A DNA stretch of 64,000 nucleotides from Symbiodinium natans (GCA_905221605.1 CAJNDS010002260.1:135001-199000); one strand, 5' to 3'; shown: positions 23,249 through 35,610, numbered from the stretch's first letter. Made by a program: numbers and translations. Notes: generated by a model not told the origin, from the sequence alone.

Positions 23249-23830
23249 GATGATTCATTAGAGGGGAAAAAATATTGATATCACCAGCGGAGAAACAGAA
23301 AGTTAAACGGGACACAGGGACGGAGGCAGCCTGCCCATGACCCTGTGAAATCTGATTCGGTCTTGCTCTACTCCTGTTAGGTGCCTGGGCAATAAGAAGC
23401 ACCCCTTGACGTCGAAGGCGAACACACAGGCTGCAAGGCTTGCTGAAAGAACTGGTGGCAAAAAGGAATGCCCAGCAAAGATCCAGAGCAACCCTCTAAC
23501 TGGAGCATGCTTCTCTGTGGGGCATGTTGAAACAGCCACAGTGGTAATCAGTAGCAGCAAACGGCACGGTGTGCCAGCCCGCCTGTTTCAACAAGCGTGC
23601 TCGCATGGCTTGCCACATCCTGAGTCGGAGGCAACTCGGAACATGCACTAACGCGCGTAAAAAAAAAAAAAACGCTCTACCCAAAGAGGAGCCACCTGTC
23701 GTGAGATGGAGTTCATACACACAGCCACAGGCATCCCTCCTTTTCATATGCTGCGCCACAGCCCCTCTCTGCTCGTCTTCGGACCTCTTAGGACTTCCAG
23801 GCGCCCTATATGCCTGTCGCTCCCGTCTCC

Positions 23831-25031
23831 TCACTTGGTCCTCGGCTGCGCGCTGATGTACAAAACGTTGTTTCCGCGGATGAAGGTGTCGCCGTACTTG
23901 TGCTTGAGCTGGCCATCCACATACTCCTCGGTCTGCTCCATTGCGAGATTCATGTAGCCTCAGTCTGCCGATTCCTTCCTACATGGCCAGCTCTCGAAAC
24001 TGCGGCGTACTGCTCAAAAACGAAACTCGATTTATAGGGAACCTCGCACATCCTAACGCTTTTGTCTGACCATTCATTGCATCAGAGAAGTATTTAATAA
24101 ACATATGACCACATTGTTCCAGTATTACACTATTACATTCTTACATTATACATTATTACCTTACCACATCATTATTACGTTATTACATTATTACATTATT
24201 ACATGATTACATGATTACATGATTACATTGTTACATTATTACATTATGACGTTATTACATTATTACGTTATTACATTATTACATTATTACATGATTACAT
24301 GATTACATTATTACATTATTACATTATTACATTATTACAGTATTACAGTATTACATTATTACATTATTACATTATTACATTATTACATTATTACATTATT
24401 ACATTATTACATTATTACATTATTACATTATTACACTATTACACTGTTACATTCTTACCTTCTTGCCTTCTTACCTTCTTACATTCTTACATTCTTACAT
24501 TCTTACATTCTTACATTCTTACACGATTGCCCCATTATTACCTCGTTACGTTCCTCCTTACTACGTCCTTAGGACCTTGTGACTCTAGGGGATGGGATGA
24601 GGGGGACCCTTTGGGATATAGACCCTCTGAGTAAGGTCCCTGTTTAAGAGAGCCAGAAGAGGGCTAAGAAGGGGTTCCCTCTTAAGGGTCCCCCTTGTCC
24701 TACCTAGGAGTGACGCCGCGCAGCCGTCAAGGCAGGCCAGGATTCCGCGGTAGTCTGCGCCGTTGTTCAGCTTCACGATGACGGGGCGGCCCAGCACCTG
24801 CTTTCTGTTTTGGGGGGCAAGAAGGGTTTAGGGTTTAGGGTTTGGGGCTTAGGGCTTAGGGTTTAGGGTTTAGGGCTTAGGGTTTAGGGTTTAGGGTTTA
24901 GTGTTATTGGGAAAATTTCGGTTTAGGAGTGCTTGAGGCTGCTAATGGCCTCTCTTTCTTCTCAGCGGCTTAGGTCCCTCACTGTCACCCCAGGCCTGTT
25001 TGATGAAGTCTCCCGGGGACTTCTTGGACAT
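23831..25031 (-). CDS. LSM6: LSM6, Sm-like protein of the LSm1-7 / LSm2-8 rings
   Basis: Three exons on the - strand join in frame into a 78-residue protein: 25031-24996 (MSKKSPGDFIKQ), 24797-24725 (VLGRPVIVKLNNGADYRGIL, ACLD) and 23958-23831 (YMNLAMEQTEEYVDGQLKHK, YGDTFIRGNNVLYIS, AQPRTK, TGA). The Sm1 motif (PVIVKLNNGADYRGIL...DGYMN) and Sm2 motif (IRGNNVLYIS) are both complete, and the length matches LSM6 of animals and yeast (about 80-86 aa). In the family it acts in mRNA decapping and decay (LSm1-7) and U6 snRNA binding (LSm2-8). Both introns use GC donors (CAG|GCCTGG and GACG|GCTGC) with AG acceptors. Intron 1 (198 nt) contains a TTTAGGG array; intron 2 (766 nt) contains a TTACATTA minisatellite. 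The gene appears intact. Confidence 0.93.
24113..24535 (+). repeat. LSM6: (TTACATTA)n minisatellite inside LSM6 intron 2
   Basis: Tandem ATTACATT units with GATTACAT, TTACGTTA and finally CTTACATT/CCTTCTTA variants. It lies wholly within the intron between LSM6 exons 2 and 3. Confidence 0.95.
24824..24903 (+). repeat. LSM6: TTTAGGG array inside LSM6 intron 1
   Basis: About eleven units (TTTAGGG, CTTAGGG, TTTGGGG). They occupy 40% of the 198-nt intron 24995-24798. Confidence 0.95.
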
Positions 25032-25314
25032 AGCGTGGAGGCTTCTGTGCGGCCAGGTAATCGAACGCTATCCCCTTGCTCTCTTGAGCCCCAAACTGCA
25101 ACGGAATCTGCTTTCATGACGGGTTAGCGGATCCCCTGGTTGAAACGGATCTCAGGATCCTAAACACGGCCATCACAAGCCCCGAAACCGTCTTTCACCT
25201 TGTTGCCACTTCTGCTCACTTGGCCTTTGGCAGCCCATACTCGTGGGTTAGGACTCACATGGTTGCCTGTCAGGACTCTGCTTTTGGGAATTCGGTTTGA
25301 GATGCAAAGGCTTC

Positions 25315-25453
25315 CTTGAAGGTTCAGGGGCCGTAAATAGTGGCAGCTATAAGTGGGCTAATGATGTTCGGGGTTATCGGTTATCACAACTTATGACTAC
25401 AGCCACCCGACTTATGACTCCACTCCACTTCAAGCTACCCATGAACCTCCAAG
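25315..25453. mobile_element. MITE-like element, CTTGGAGGTTCA family (diverged)
   Basis: The left end CTTGAAGGTTCA pairs with the right end TGAACCTCCAAG; TATAAGTGGG-type inner motifs match other members. Confidence 0.45.
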
Positions 25454-25551
25454 TGAGCCTCTGAAGGGTAAGCCATTTCTTCCTCAAAACCGAATGCGCC
25501 CTAACCCTAAACCTTAAACCCTAAACCCCCACCCCCACCCCCCCCCTGCAG

Positions 25552-25666
25552 GAGGTTAGAGCTGATGGCTGATGCGAGAAGCGCGAACCCTCAAATTTCG
25601 GACCAAGCATCTGCTCGTGGTGAGATCTTGCCCTGCACGTGCGCCTCACTTCTCCAGGAAATCTAG
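25552..25666 (+). CDS. Candidate terminal exon, unknown protein
   Basis: After CTGCAG the frame reads RLELMADARSANPQISDQAS, ARGEILPCTCASLLQEI, TAG. A pyrimidine-rich tract (CCCACCCCCACCCCCCCC) precedes the acceptor, as expected for a splice site. Confidence 0.35.
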
Positions 25667-25791
25667 TCTTCACCAAGCAGAATATGGGTTTAGGGCTCAG
25701 ACCGTTTCGGGTCTAGGGATTAGGGTCTAGGTCTAGGGTATGGATGATGACAACCGTAACACGTAGTGATAAAGGGCTTTGCTTGCACCAG

Positions 25792-25881
25792 AGGTTTTGG
25801 CGCATCGCGGCTTCGCCTTCGACCCTCACAGCCAACACAAAAGCAGCTTGGGATGTGCAATCTCAAGCAGGCCGGGATTGA
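25792..25881 (+). CDS. Candidate terminal exon, unknown protein
   Basis: After GCACCAG the frame reads RFWRIAASPSTLTANTKAAW, DVQSQAGRD, TGA. Short, and no family recognised; it cannot belong to the same transcript as the exon ending at 25666 unless one is alternative. Confidence 0.3.
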   Translation, partial: RFWRIAASPSTLTANTKAAWDVQSQAGRD

Positions 25882-26383
25882 ACGCCCCAATCCACTCCCC
25901 CCCGCCTCCTAACATCAACCCTAAACCCTAAACCCTATACACCAACCAAAGCAGGGCTCCGCAGAAGGACCCTCAGAAGTCGCGCAAGTCAGAGGCGTCG
26001 ATTCTTCACAATGTAAAAACCCTGAATCCGCACCCCGCACCTTCGGCGTGTCCAGGGTAGCAAGACCTGACGGTAGGCAAAACAAACACAAAGTTGCGGG
26101 GTGCAGAGAAGGTTTAGGTAGCATGTCTTGCGGACTGTAGTTCCAGAAGTCAGCATTTGCCCATGCCCTCTGAGAAGGCGACTTTGACCACGGTAGCTCT
26201 CAATCAAACTTCCAATGCCAATGCTCCTCTGCAGGCTGTTTTTGCTCAGCCGAAGCGCTGCAATAGTAACAGCCTAGGAACGCGACTGGTTTAGGGTTTT
26301 TAGGGTTTAGGGTTTCGGGTTTCAGGTTTTGGGTTTAGGGTTTAGGGTTTAGGGTTTGGGGTTTGGGGTTTAGGGTTTAGGGT

Positions 26384-26548
26384 TTAAGGTTCAAAGCAAA
26401 AGTACAGACTAGCCAGCACGGTCCTCTGTCGTTCCCTTGCAAATTTTGCCAGGCTCGCTGGTGACTTTGCAGGCGTTGGCAACTCCACCACCTTAATGCC
26501 GAAACGTCTGCCCAGCAAGACACACATGTCAAAGGAGTCCGTGGTACG
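26384..26548 (-). CDS. Candidate terminal exon, unknown protein
   Basis: From a CTGTAG acceptor the - strand reads 54 residues: TTDSFDMCVLLGRRFGIKVV, ELPTPAKSPASLAKFARERQ, RTVLASLYFCFEP, then TAA (26384-26386). The stop falls inside the adjacent heptamer block (26288-26395). Clearly protein-like; no family recognised. Confidence 0.45.
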   Translation of the reverse strand, partial: RTTDSFDMCVLLGRRFGIKVVELPTPAKSPASLAKFARERQRTVLASLYFCFEP

Positions 26549-26689
26549 CTACAGATGTAACATGCGGGTGCACAAGCAAAAGCTATGAACCCCAAGCCCT
26601 CCTTTCATAAACTGCCACACCCTTTTCCACACCCTCACACACACACAAAACAAACAAAAACGCAAGTGCGCAAGCGCGCAAGCGCGCAA

Positions 26690-26760
26690 GAGCGCGACCG
26701 ACCGACCGACCGGCCGACCGGCCGACCGGCCGATCAACCAACCAACCGACCCACGCAACA
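26690..26760 (+). repeat. (GACC/CCGA)n short microsatellite
   Basis: GCGCAAGC repeats followed by CCGACCGACCGGCCGA repeats. Open frames across it (PTDRPTGRP) are simple-sequence artefacts. Confidence 0.85.
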
Positions 26761-27059
26761 CCCCTGCTGTCCCAAACTTACCCCTGAACGCAAGAGAGCA
26801 CGAGCAGGTAACCAAACCCAGCTGGGGCCGACATAACCCAGGGACTGTCGATCCATCTTTCGGTGTGGTCGCCCGGTCCTGCCAGAAAATGCGTTGGGTT
26901 TAGGGTTCAGGGTCTAGGCTACAGAGGTTTAGGGTTCGAGGTTTCTGTGGGGTCGCTCTAGAATTCCACTAACGAAGTATCTAGGAATTCTATTTCTATG
27001 CGCGTTGGCCATCAGGAAGCTTTGCAACACCAGGGCTTAGGCAATGACATGCAGGCCAA

Positions 27060-29770
27060 CTCATTACACCAGCGAAGACCCCAAACAGAATGCATCGAAT
27101 CATACCGGTTCAAGATGGAATGCGTTGGAACCCAATCTGGCTTCGCCAGCAGATGCTGCGAAAAATGTTTAAGCATTCGGCAGAACGAAGGGCCTCCTGC
27201 ACAGGATCTTGCTGCCGCACAAACCACGCACGGGAAAAACACATACTTTTCCCGCAATTGTTACAACATTGCCGCGTTGCAAGACAGGATACCTGGCCGT
27301 GCTGCAGACGTTTGTGGAAAAAGCACAAATCAGCTTCGTATTCGGCTCGGGAAACAAGTGGGAACTTTGCCGCCAATATTTGGCAAAAAACAACAGGAAG
27401 GGACTTGTCGGCTTACAAAGCACACAAAAAAAGACCTCCTTCCACGGAACCGTTGACGATTGTTTCCGCAGACCGAACGACGGGCCTACTGCACAGGATC
27501 TTGCTGCGGAACTTTGCCGCGACTATTTGGCCAAAAAAAGCAGGAAGGGATTTGGCTGCTTACAAGGCAAAAAACAAGCTCTCTGTGTACATGGAACTGT
27601 TGACGATTTTTTTCGCAAAACGAACGAAGGGCCTCCTCCTGCACAGGATCTTGCTGCTGCACAAACCACGCACGGAAACAATGTACAACTTTCCCGCAAC
27701 TGCTACAACATTGCCGCATTGCGGCCTTTGCTTCAGACTCTTGTGGAAAAACGCAAATGAGCTTAGTATTCGGTTCGGCTGGCTGTCGCACGGGAAAAAG
27801 TGGGAACTTTGCCGCGAATATTTGGCAAAAGAAGCAGGAAGGGATTTGTTGGCTTATAAGGCAAAGAACAAGCTCTCTGTACACGGAAGCATTGACGATT
27901 GTTCCGCAGACCGAGTGAAGAACCTCCTGCACAAGGGCCTCCTGCAGAGGATCTTGCTGCCGCACACACGACGCGCGAAAGAAAGCACGTGTCTCCCGCA
28001 ACTGTTACAACATTGCCGTGTTGCGAGACGAGATACCTGGCTGCATACGTCTGTGGAAAAAGCACAAATGAGCATTTATATACAAAGCAAACAAAAACCC
28101 TTCTTTACACGGAACCCTTGGCGATTGTTCGCGCAGACGAAACGAAGGGCCTGCTGCACAGGATCTTGCTGCCGCAACGGAACCGTTGGCGATTTTATCC
28201 GCAGACCGAACGAAGAGCCTCCTGCACAGGATCTTGCTGCCACCACGCGCGGAAAAAATCACATTTCTCCCGCAACAGTCGCAACTGTTACAACATTGCC
28301 GCAGTGCGAGACAGGATACTTGGTTGCATATGTTTGTGGAAAAAGTACAATGAGCTTTTACAGACCAAACAAAAAGTCTTCTTTACACGGAACCGCTGGC
28401 GATTTTGTTCCCGCACACGAAACGAAGGGCCTGCTGCACAGAATCTTGTTGCCGCAACGGAACTTTTGGCGATTTTATCCGCAGACCTGACGCAGGGCCT
28501 CTTGCACAGGATTTTGTTGCCGCACACACCACGCGCGGGAAAAATGCACATTTCTCCCGCAACTGTTACAACACTGCCGCATTCCAGGACAGGATATATA
28601 CCTAGCTGCATACGTTTGTGGAAAAAGCACAAATGAGCTTCTACAAAGGAAACAAAAAGACTTCTTTAAACGGAACCGATGACGAGTTTTTCCGCAGACC
28701 GAACGCAGGGCCTCTTGCACAGGTTCTTGCTGCCGCAGACGCGCGGGAAAAATGCTGATTTCTCCCGCAACTGTTACAACACTGCCGCATTGCGAGACAG
28801 GATACCTAGCTGCATACGATTGTGGAAAAAGCACAAATGAGCGTTTACAAAAGAAACAAAAAGCCTTCTTTACACGGAACCGTTGACGATTCTTTCCGCA
28901 GACCGAACGCAGGGCCTCTTGCACAGGATCTTGCTGCCGCACACACCACGCGCGGGAAAAATGCACATTTCTCCTGCAACTGTTACAACACTGCCGCGTT
29001 GCGAGACAGGATACCTAGCTGCTGATCCGACCTAGCTGCATACGTTTCGAAAAAAAATAATCTTTTACAAAGGAAACAAAAGGCCTTCTTTACACGGAAC
29101 CGTTGACGAGTTTTTCCGCAGACCGAACGCAAGGCCTCTTGCACAGGATCCTGCTGCCGCACACACCACGCCCGGGAAAAATGCTCATTTCTCCCGCAAC
29201 TGTTACAACACTGCCGCGTTGCGAGACAGGATACCTAGCTGCATACGTTTGTGGAAAAAGCACAAATAAGCTTTTTCAAAGCAAACAAAAGGCCTTCTTT
29301 ACACGGAACCGTTGACGATTTTTTCCGCAGACCGCACGCAGGGCCTCTTGCACAGGATCTTGCTGCCGCACACACCACGCGCGGGAAAAATGCTCATTTC
29401 TTTACACGGAACCGTTGACGATTTTTTCCGCAGACCGCACGCAGGGCCTCTTGCACAGGATCTTGCTGCCGCACACACCACGCGCGGGAAAAATGCTCAT
29501 TTCTCCCGCAACTGTTACGTTGACGATTTTTTCTGACCGAACGCAGGGCCTCTTGCACAGGATCTTGCTGCCGCACACACCACGCGCGGGAAAAATGCAC
29601 ATTTCTCCCGCAACTGTTACAACACTGCCGCATTGCGAGAAAGGATACCTAGCTGCGTACGTCTGTGGAAACGCACAGATGAGCTTTCACAAAGGAAAAC
29701 AAAAAGCCTACTTCTTTACACACCACACGCGGAAAAAAACTTTTCCCGCAACTGTTACAACACCTGAAGC
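27060..29770. repeat. Satellite block, ~210-bp degenerate tandem units
   Basis: The core CACAGGATCTTGCTGCCGCA recurs about 14 times (near 27196, 27491, 27639, 27949, 28157, 28226, 28439, 28507, 28715, 28920, 29140, 29351, 29454, 29555), mostly 200-220 bp apart. Other shared blocks are ACACGGAACCGTTGACGA, CCCGCAACTGTTACAACA, GCGAGACAGGATACCTAGC and GTGGAAAAAGCACAAATGA. Units carry indels that shift frame, so the 466-codon frame at 27090-28490 is not evidence of a protein. Confidence 0.9.
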
Positions 29771-30215
29771 CTGATTGAAGCTCTTTGGCTTCGCGCTTGG
29801 CCTGAAGCCTGAAGGCTGATTTTCTGTTATCTTCGCGCTTTTCTTCGCGCTTTGCTTAGAGCCTGAAGGGGTTAGTCCAGTTCTGCTGGCTTCAAAGCTC
29901 TCAAATCTCTTGGGTACAAAAACACAAAGTTTTGGCACACTATCTACCTTCAGTTGCAGGATTGTCAGGATTGTTGCCACACTGCTGCACTGCAGCAATA
30001 TGAGTTTTTTCTGAGTAAACAATCCAGAATTGTTTGCAGGTATAACTTACACGACGTACGAAGAGATGCTTCACATACGCAGGCGAGGATCCTGCCAGTG
30101 CCGCAAGGTTCTTCTGTTGAAAAGGCGGGAGAGTTGCCCGATTTTTTTGACTGACCATTGACTTGCTTGCAGGAACCTCTGGGCACCAGGTCTGATAGGC
30201 CTGGTCTGTGAAATC

Positions 30216-31500
30216 CACAAGCGGAAAGCGCCCGTTGCCGCGGCCCACCCATCCGACCCTGGAGCCCAATGGGAGCCCAGCCCCGTATCTTTCCTTTCTG
30301 GGCTGGAGCCAGCCCCGTTGCCGCGGCCCACCCATCCAAAGCACAAAGGGAGCCCAACGCGAGCCCAGCCCTGTTGCCGCCACCCACCCATCCGACCCAG
30401 GAGCCCAGAAAGGAAACATGAAGGGAGCCCAATGGGAGCCCAGCAGCCCGGAGCCGCGGCCCACCCATCCGACCCAGCCCACCCATCCGACCCAGAAGCA
30501 AAAATGTGAAGGGAATCCAATAAGAAACCCAGCCGTGTTGCCGCGGCCCACCCATCCGACTCTGCGGCCCAGGAGCCCAGAAAGGAAACATGAAGGGAGC
30601 CCAATAAAAGCCCAGCCCCGTTGCCGCGGCCCAACCATCCGACCCAGGAGCCCAGAAAGGAAACATGAAGGGGACCAATGCGAGCCCAGCCCCGTTGCCG
30701 CGGCCCACCCATCCCACCCAGAAGGAAACGTGAAGGGAGCCGACCCAGGAGGCCAGAAAGAAAACATGAAGGGAGCCTAGAAAGGAAACATGAAGGGAGC
30801 CCCGTTGCCGCGGCCCTCCCATCCGAAAGGAAACATGAAGGGAGCCCAATGGGAGCCCAGCCCCGTTGCCGCGGCCCACCCATCCGACCCAGGAGCCTAG
30901 AAAGGAAACATGAAGGGAGCCCAATGGGAGCCCAGCCCCGTCACCCATCCGACCAAGGAGCCCAGAAAGGAAACATGAAGGGAGCTCAATGGAAGCCCAG
31001 CCCCGTTGCCGCGGCCCACCCATCCGACCCGCCCACAAAGTAAACATGAAGGGAGCCCAATGGGAGCCCAGCCCCGTTGCCGCGGCCCACCCATCCGACC
31101 CAGGAGCCCAGAAAGGAAACATGAAGGGAGCCCAATGGGAGCCCACCCATCCGAATGAAGGGAGCTCAATGGAAGCCCAGCCCCGTTGCCGCGGCCCACC
31201 CATCCGACCCGCCCAGAAAGGAAACATGAAGGGAGCCCAATGGGAGCCCAGCCCCGTTGCCGCGGCCCACCCATCCGACCCAGGAGCCCAGAAAGGAAAC
31301 ATGAAGGGAGCCCAATGGGAGCCTAGCCCCGTTGCCGCGGCCCACCCATCCGACCCAGAAGCCCAGAAAGGAAACATGAACAATGGGAGCCCAGCCCCGT
31401 TGCTGCGGCCCACCCATCCGACCCAGGAGCCCAGAAAGGAGACATGAAGGGAGCCCAATGGGAGCCCAGCCCCGTTGCCGCGGCCCACCCATCCAGCCAC
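30216..31500. repeat. Minisatellite, ~75-bp units
   Basis: The unit core GCCCCGTTGCCGCGGCCCAC - CCATCCGACCCAGGAGCCCA - GAAAGGAAACATGAAGGGAG - CCCAATGGGAGCCCA is repeated about 17 times with partial and truncated units. Long frames on the - strand (up to 542 codons) arise because many units are multiples of three. Confidence 0.95.
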
Positions 31501-31585
31501 TGCGGCCCACCTTTTTTCTGAGGAGAGAACCCCAAACGATTCTGTTTGGGGAATTAAACCCTGGAGCCCAGTAACGTTTGAGGGA

Positions 31586-31696
31586 AGTTGCACGGTCCCA
31601 TAACTCTGGTCCCTTTATATGGCCCCTTACCTGCTTTAAAGGGTTCTGAAGTGGTTTAGAAGGGTTTCCCAACCCATATTCAGGGACCATGCAACT
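31586..31696. mobile_element. MITE-like palindrome with AGTTGCACGGTCCC ends
   Basis: AGTTGCACGGTCCC at the left and GGGACCATGCAACT at the right are inverted with one mismatch, 111 bp apart. Only one copy is seen in this window, so mobility is unproven. Confidence 0.35.
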
Positions 31697-31699
31697 CTA

Positions 31700-33480
31700 A
31701 GACAATGGCGTGCAGCATGTGTCGACGTACAATGTTGTTGCTTGGGAGCTGGAGGTCAGGGAAATCCTTCCTCAAAGGGAGTATTAAAGGTTACCTTTGG
31801 GGGTACAACCTTCGGGGTGCGAGTCTAAATCGCTTGACTCAGGGTACAAGCGGGCTTTGTAAAGAAGGGCTATCAGGTTAAAAGCGCAGCATGCACATCT
31901 CACAGTTCTTTTGGCACGCAAAGAGAAAAAAACAACATCGGACTCCAAAGGTAGAAAATAATTCTACTTCGAAGATACCCACCCTCTCATTAGAGAGACT
32001 CTGGGGTTGGGCACTCCAGGGATACTCTAGGTTTGGGCACTCCAGGCAAATTTGGCACTCCAGGGACACTCTGGGGTTGGGCACCCTGGGGTTGAGCAGC
32101 TGAGTAGACTCGGTGAGGAGAAGCAGACCGGGCGAGGAGAAGAGCAGACACCCATACCTTCCCAAAATCCAAACCACCCTTTCTCTCACGAGCGAAGGCT
32201 AAACCGCTCTAAATGCCTGAAAGACCTCCTTGGCACTCCGAAAGCGCTTAGACCCAGCTGCTTGTGAATTTGTCTTGTTGCAACCCTAAAACCCTTTCCT
32301 GAATCGGGAAAGCTCACACCTACAACCCCACAACCCCGCGCCGGCCTGAAGGCTCCAGGGCTCTAAGCTGGCAGCGGAAGCAGGCCTATATACAGTGCCT
32401 CCCAGGCACTTGTGGGCACAAGAGCTTGCCACTTTAAGGGTTGAGGGCCATTTCAGAGGGCGACAGGAAAAGCTAAGCTTTGCCCAAACACCAAGCACGA
32501 CAGCCTAACCCCAGTTTTTAGGAATCAGATGCGTAGAGATGTTGCTCCGGGCGCGGAGGCATTCAAGTTTGGGGTTTGGGGCTCCAGGTTTCTTCTGCGT
32601 TGCTGGATTTCTATCACAACTTGGAGGTTTTCAGACTCTTTGCTTCTAAAACTGTTGGTTTTTATTTAGGCTCTGTGAGCTTCGCAACTTCCGCGCTCCA
32701 GCCAAGTTCAAGTTCGAGTTTCAGCGCATTCCCCAAGTAATGGTGTACTTCAAAGAAAAAAATAATCCAGTCGAACCCGTGGTTGCATCCGAACCCCACC
32801 CCCCCCCCCCCCCCCCCCGCCCTCAAAATAAAAACAAACAAACCCATCTCTCGGAGACCACCCCATGATCCCCTATCTTGTACTAGTCACTTCATAGTCA
32901 TGGAGGATCTGGGCCGTTGGCGCACTATGCAACATGCAACCCTCCCCTTAGCAGTACAACACCTTAGCAGTAAAACACTTCAATACGGGGGGGGGGGGAC
33001 CTTGTAGGTTTACGAGCCTCCTGAATTGCAGAAGGTCCCTATTGCGGATGATTGGCTCCTTTCCGCAACTCGGCTAGCTGAACTGGCACTGTGTGCACAC
33101 TAAGGGGAACGGAATCTTCGTGAACTGTGGCCCCAGCCAGAAATTGGCACGCGGCCGATCGAGCGTGAGCAGCCCTGACTGGCAGGCCGTGACAGCCCCA
33201 TCGGCTGGTGACACGTCGAGCATAGCAATTCAACTGCTACACGATCAGAATTTGAGTGCGAGTGCAACAACACAAGTGGCTGGCTACTGATTTGTTCTTT
33301 GAGGCAAACACGAAATGCAGCTATACCGACCATGACAAAGTTGCGGTTCTCCGTAAAACTCTGTCACAAACGCCGGCGGCAGTGCAGCATTCAACTAACT
33401 GGAATGATGACAGTAAGTTCACCTTACCCTGATATACCCTGATATCATACCAAAAAAAACGCTTCTGCACATTGCAATCT
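31700..33480. other. Stretch without a recognisable gene
   Basis: It contains a short tandem run of TTGGGCACTCCAGGGA-like units at 31999-32095. The same CTGGAGTGCC motif occurs at 2988-3010 and 3170-3195. It also contains a C-homopolymer at 32795-32817 and a G-run at 32988-32998. No supported genes. Confidence 0.5.
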
Positions 33481-34399
33481 CCTCGGTGGCTTCTTGCAAT
33501 ACAACATGTCTTCCTGCAGCGGAGAGCCTGGCAGCCTGTTTTCTTCCACCACGCAACAGGAACTCGGCTCGGCGCGAGCATCGGGCGGCACGTGGCTGGC
33601 CGAAGAGTGGCCAAGAACGTATGCAAAAACAAATCACGGAAGAGCCAAGGCGAAGGGGACCCGTGGGCTCGACCGACCCGACCCTGATTGCGGCGGACGC
33701 AAAAAGGCGCGAGGAAAAAAAAAAAAAAAAAAGAATCAGCCCGCCAGCATCATGGCCTCTTCTGGAGCTGCAACACACGTTGTAAGCAGAGCGGCAAAGG
33801 CGCGTGTCAGGGGAGACACAGCCGACCCAAAAGCAGCACTCGGAACTAGGCCGGTGGGATGAGGAGCTCGGCGGCCGTGGGTCTCACTGTCAGGGCACAC
33901 TGGGCGCGACATCAGCAACGCTCGTGCTGCGGTGTCAAGGTTTGACAGGTGCAGCTCGACCGCGCTCATCACACCCCGGCCGCACGCCGCTGCCAACCCC
34001 GCAACGGGTCGTCACGGTCGCCATCTCCCGTGGGGCGGGCGAGAAGCAGCTCCGTACGCGGTTGTACAAGAGAGCTCATTTTAATAATAAATTTGCAATC
34101 TACAACTTTAATCTGCTGTTGTAATAGGTGCACGGGCGGTACTTTATTTTATTTTTTTTCACCTTTGTTCATCCGTTCCTTAGAATTCAATATGAGAAAG
34201 ATATGAAAAGAGCAGTTTCTAGATCATATTATTCGCTCTGTAAACCGCATGAATGAATGGAATGAACACAGTGAATGAACAGACGAAGCGAATGCACATT
34301 ATAAATTCCTTAAAGAACGTTAATTTCACTCTCTTAAAAGCATTACCAATGAACCCAACACGACGGCACTTCGAAGCCGCGTCAGCGCAAGAAAGCGGC

Positions 34400-34700
34400 T
34401 CGCCGACACCGTGCGCTGGAGCCCGGGCACGGATGGCGGGCTGTGCGTCAAACAGGGGAGCGCGGGCCAAGGCCACCAAAGCGCCGGCGCCATGCTGTGG
34501 TCGGGATGGGCGCACCCTCGTCGCCATACAGAAGCCATCTGAAGCACTGAGCGACTGCCGCTTCGGCGAAGAAGTTGGCCCGAGTTGCCGCGTGTTGCCA
34601 CGCAGAAAAAGGGGGAGCAGCATGAGCAACCATGCAACCTGCAGGTCACCCAGGGCAGCAACCGGTCGTGCGCTTTGCCCACAGCTGGCAACGGACAGGA
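34400..34700 (-). pseudogene. Non-LTR (LINE) RT fragment, degraded
   Basis: The - strand contains ALGDLQVAWLLMLLPLFLRG within an otherwise scrambled frame. This matches the DLQcAWLLLLfCa.pR motif downstream of RT catalytic motifs in dinoflagellate LINE-type elements, also present intact at 36184-36250. Frame disruptions around it mark a relic. Confidence 0.45.
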
Positions 34701-34863
34701 CTTCGTGCATACGGGGCGGGTGTCCGAGCCGGGCCGTGCGGACCCGGACCGGGTGACTGGGCTGACGATCGTGGTATCGATCCCGAGCTGGGCACCACCT
34801 TGATGCGGCGTGGGTCGCTGACAGGCACATCCATGTCCATGTCAGCGATTCGAAGGTTCCGCG

Positions 34864-35610
34864 CTACCCGCGCCCCGGCCTGGCGACACACGCGAGCAAC
34901 CGCATGCTCGTCCGCGGCATGAGCATATACGCGAAGCATGCGGAGCGCAAGGCAGGGGGAGCCGGAGGCGTCGGAGCGGCCGGATGCGGACGTGCGCCGA
35001 TGGCACGACGACTGGTGGAGACGTGCAGGGCGCCTTCGGGCCGCATAAGGGCTTGCTTGCGAGAGCAGCAGCGCACGAGACGCGGGATCGAGATAAGAAA
35101 GCTGCGTCTCGAAGGCGTGCTCATCACAAACGGCAGCGGCAGCACGTTGCTACCCACGCAAAGTTCCTTCTGCGGCCTGAGCATGCTGTGGCGCCGGTGC
35201 GGCAGAGTGGCGTGGGGAAGCCTGGCAAACTCCGGGTGACCCCGGCGGCAGCTGAGCACGCCGCTGCAAGGGCAGGCGGCATGCCAGCATGCAGAGAGTT
35301 CAAGCCAGGAGCTGCTCGGCTTCGATGCGCACCAAACGATCGGCTGCCACGGCGCCCGGGCTCGAATGGTCGGCAAGCAGTCCGCCCCGGAGGCCCGGTA
35401 GGCGGCGGGAGCGGCGTCGACGGCCGAGCGCACCCCCAGGCCCCGAAACCGCAAAGGGAGGTGCACGAGGCGCTGCGTGGGCTGAGGCAGCGCCAGCGTG
35501 GGCAAGGAGTCCTGCGACAACAGGGTCGCTAGGCATGCCCACACCGCAGCGTCGTGCTCGCGCGCAAAAGCCTCAGTCGCACCAGGCTGGAGCATCCGAA
35601 GCTTTGGCAA
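34864..35610 (-). pseudogene. LINE-type element fragment, post-RT region
   Basis: The - strand reads RMLQPGATEAFAREHDAAVW, ACLATLLSQ, LPLRFRGLGVRSAVDAAPAA, YRASGADCLPTIRARAP. This matches the conserved block after RT in dinoflagellate LINEs (FA..HD.avw..la.LL; lP...GGLGLrsA...pAAyWASWaD). Here GG and WASW are altered (RFRGLG, YRASG), indicating decay. It continues the sequence of 35735-36259 but on the opposite strand. Confidence 0.5.

Noticed and set aside
27090-28490. 466-codon open frame on the + strand (and shorter Cys-rich frames on the - strand).
   Set aside because: It lies wholly in the ~210-bp satellite; equivalent units downstream are frame-shifted and no domain is visible.
29965-31593. 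542-codon - strand frame rich in GWAAATGLGSHWAPF repeats.
   Set aside because: A product of the 75-bp minisatellite; frames open in several phases on both strands.
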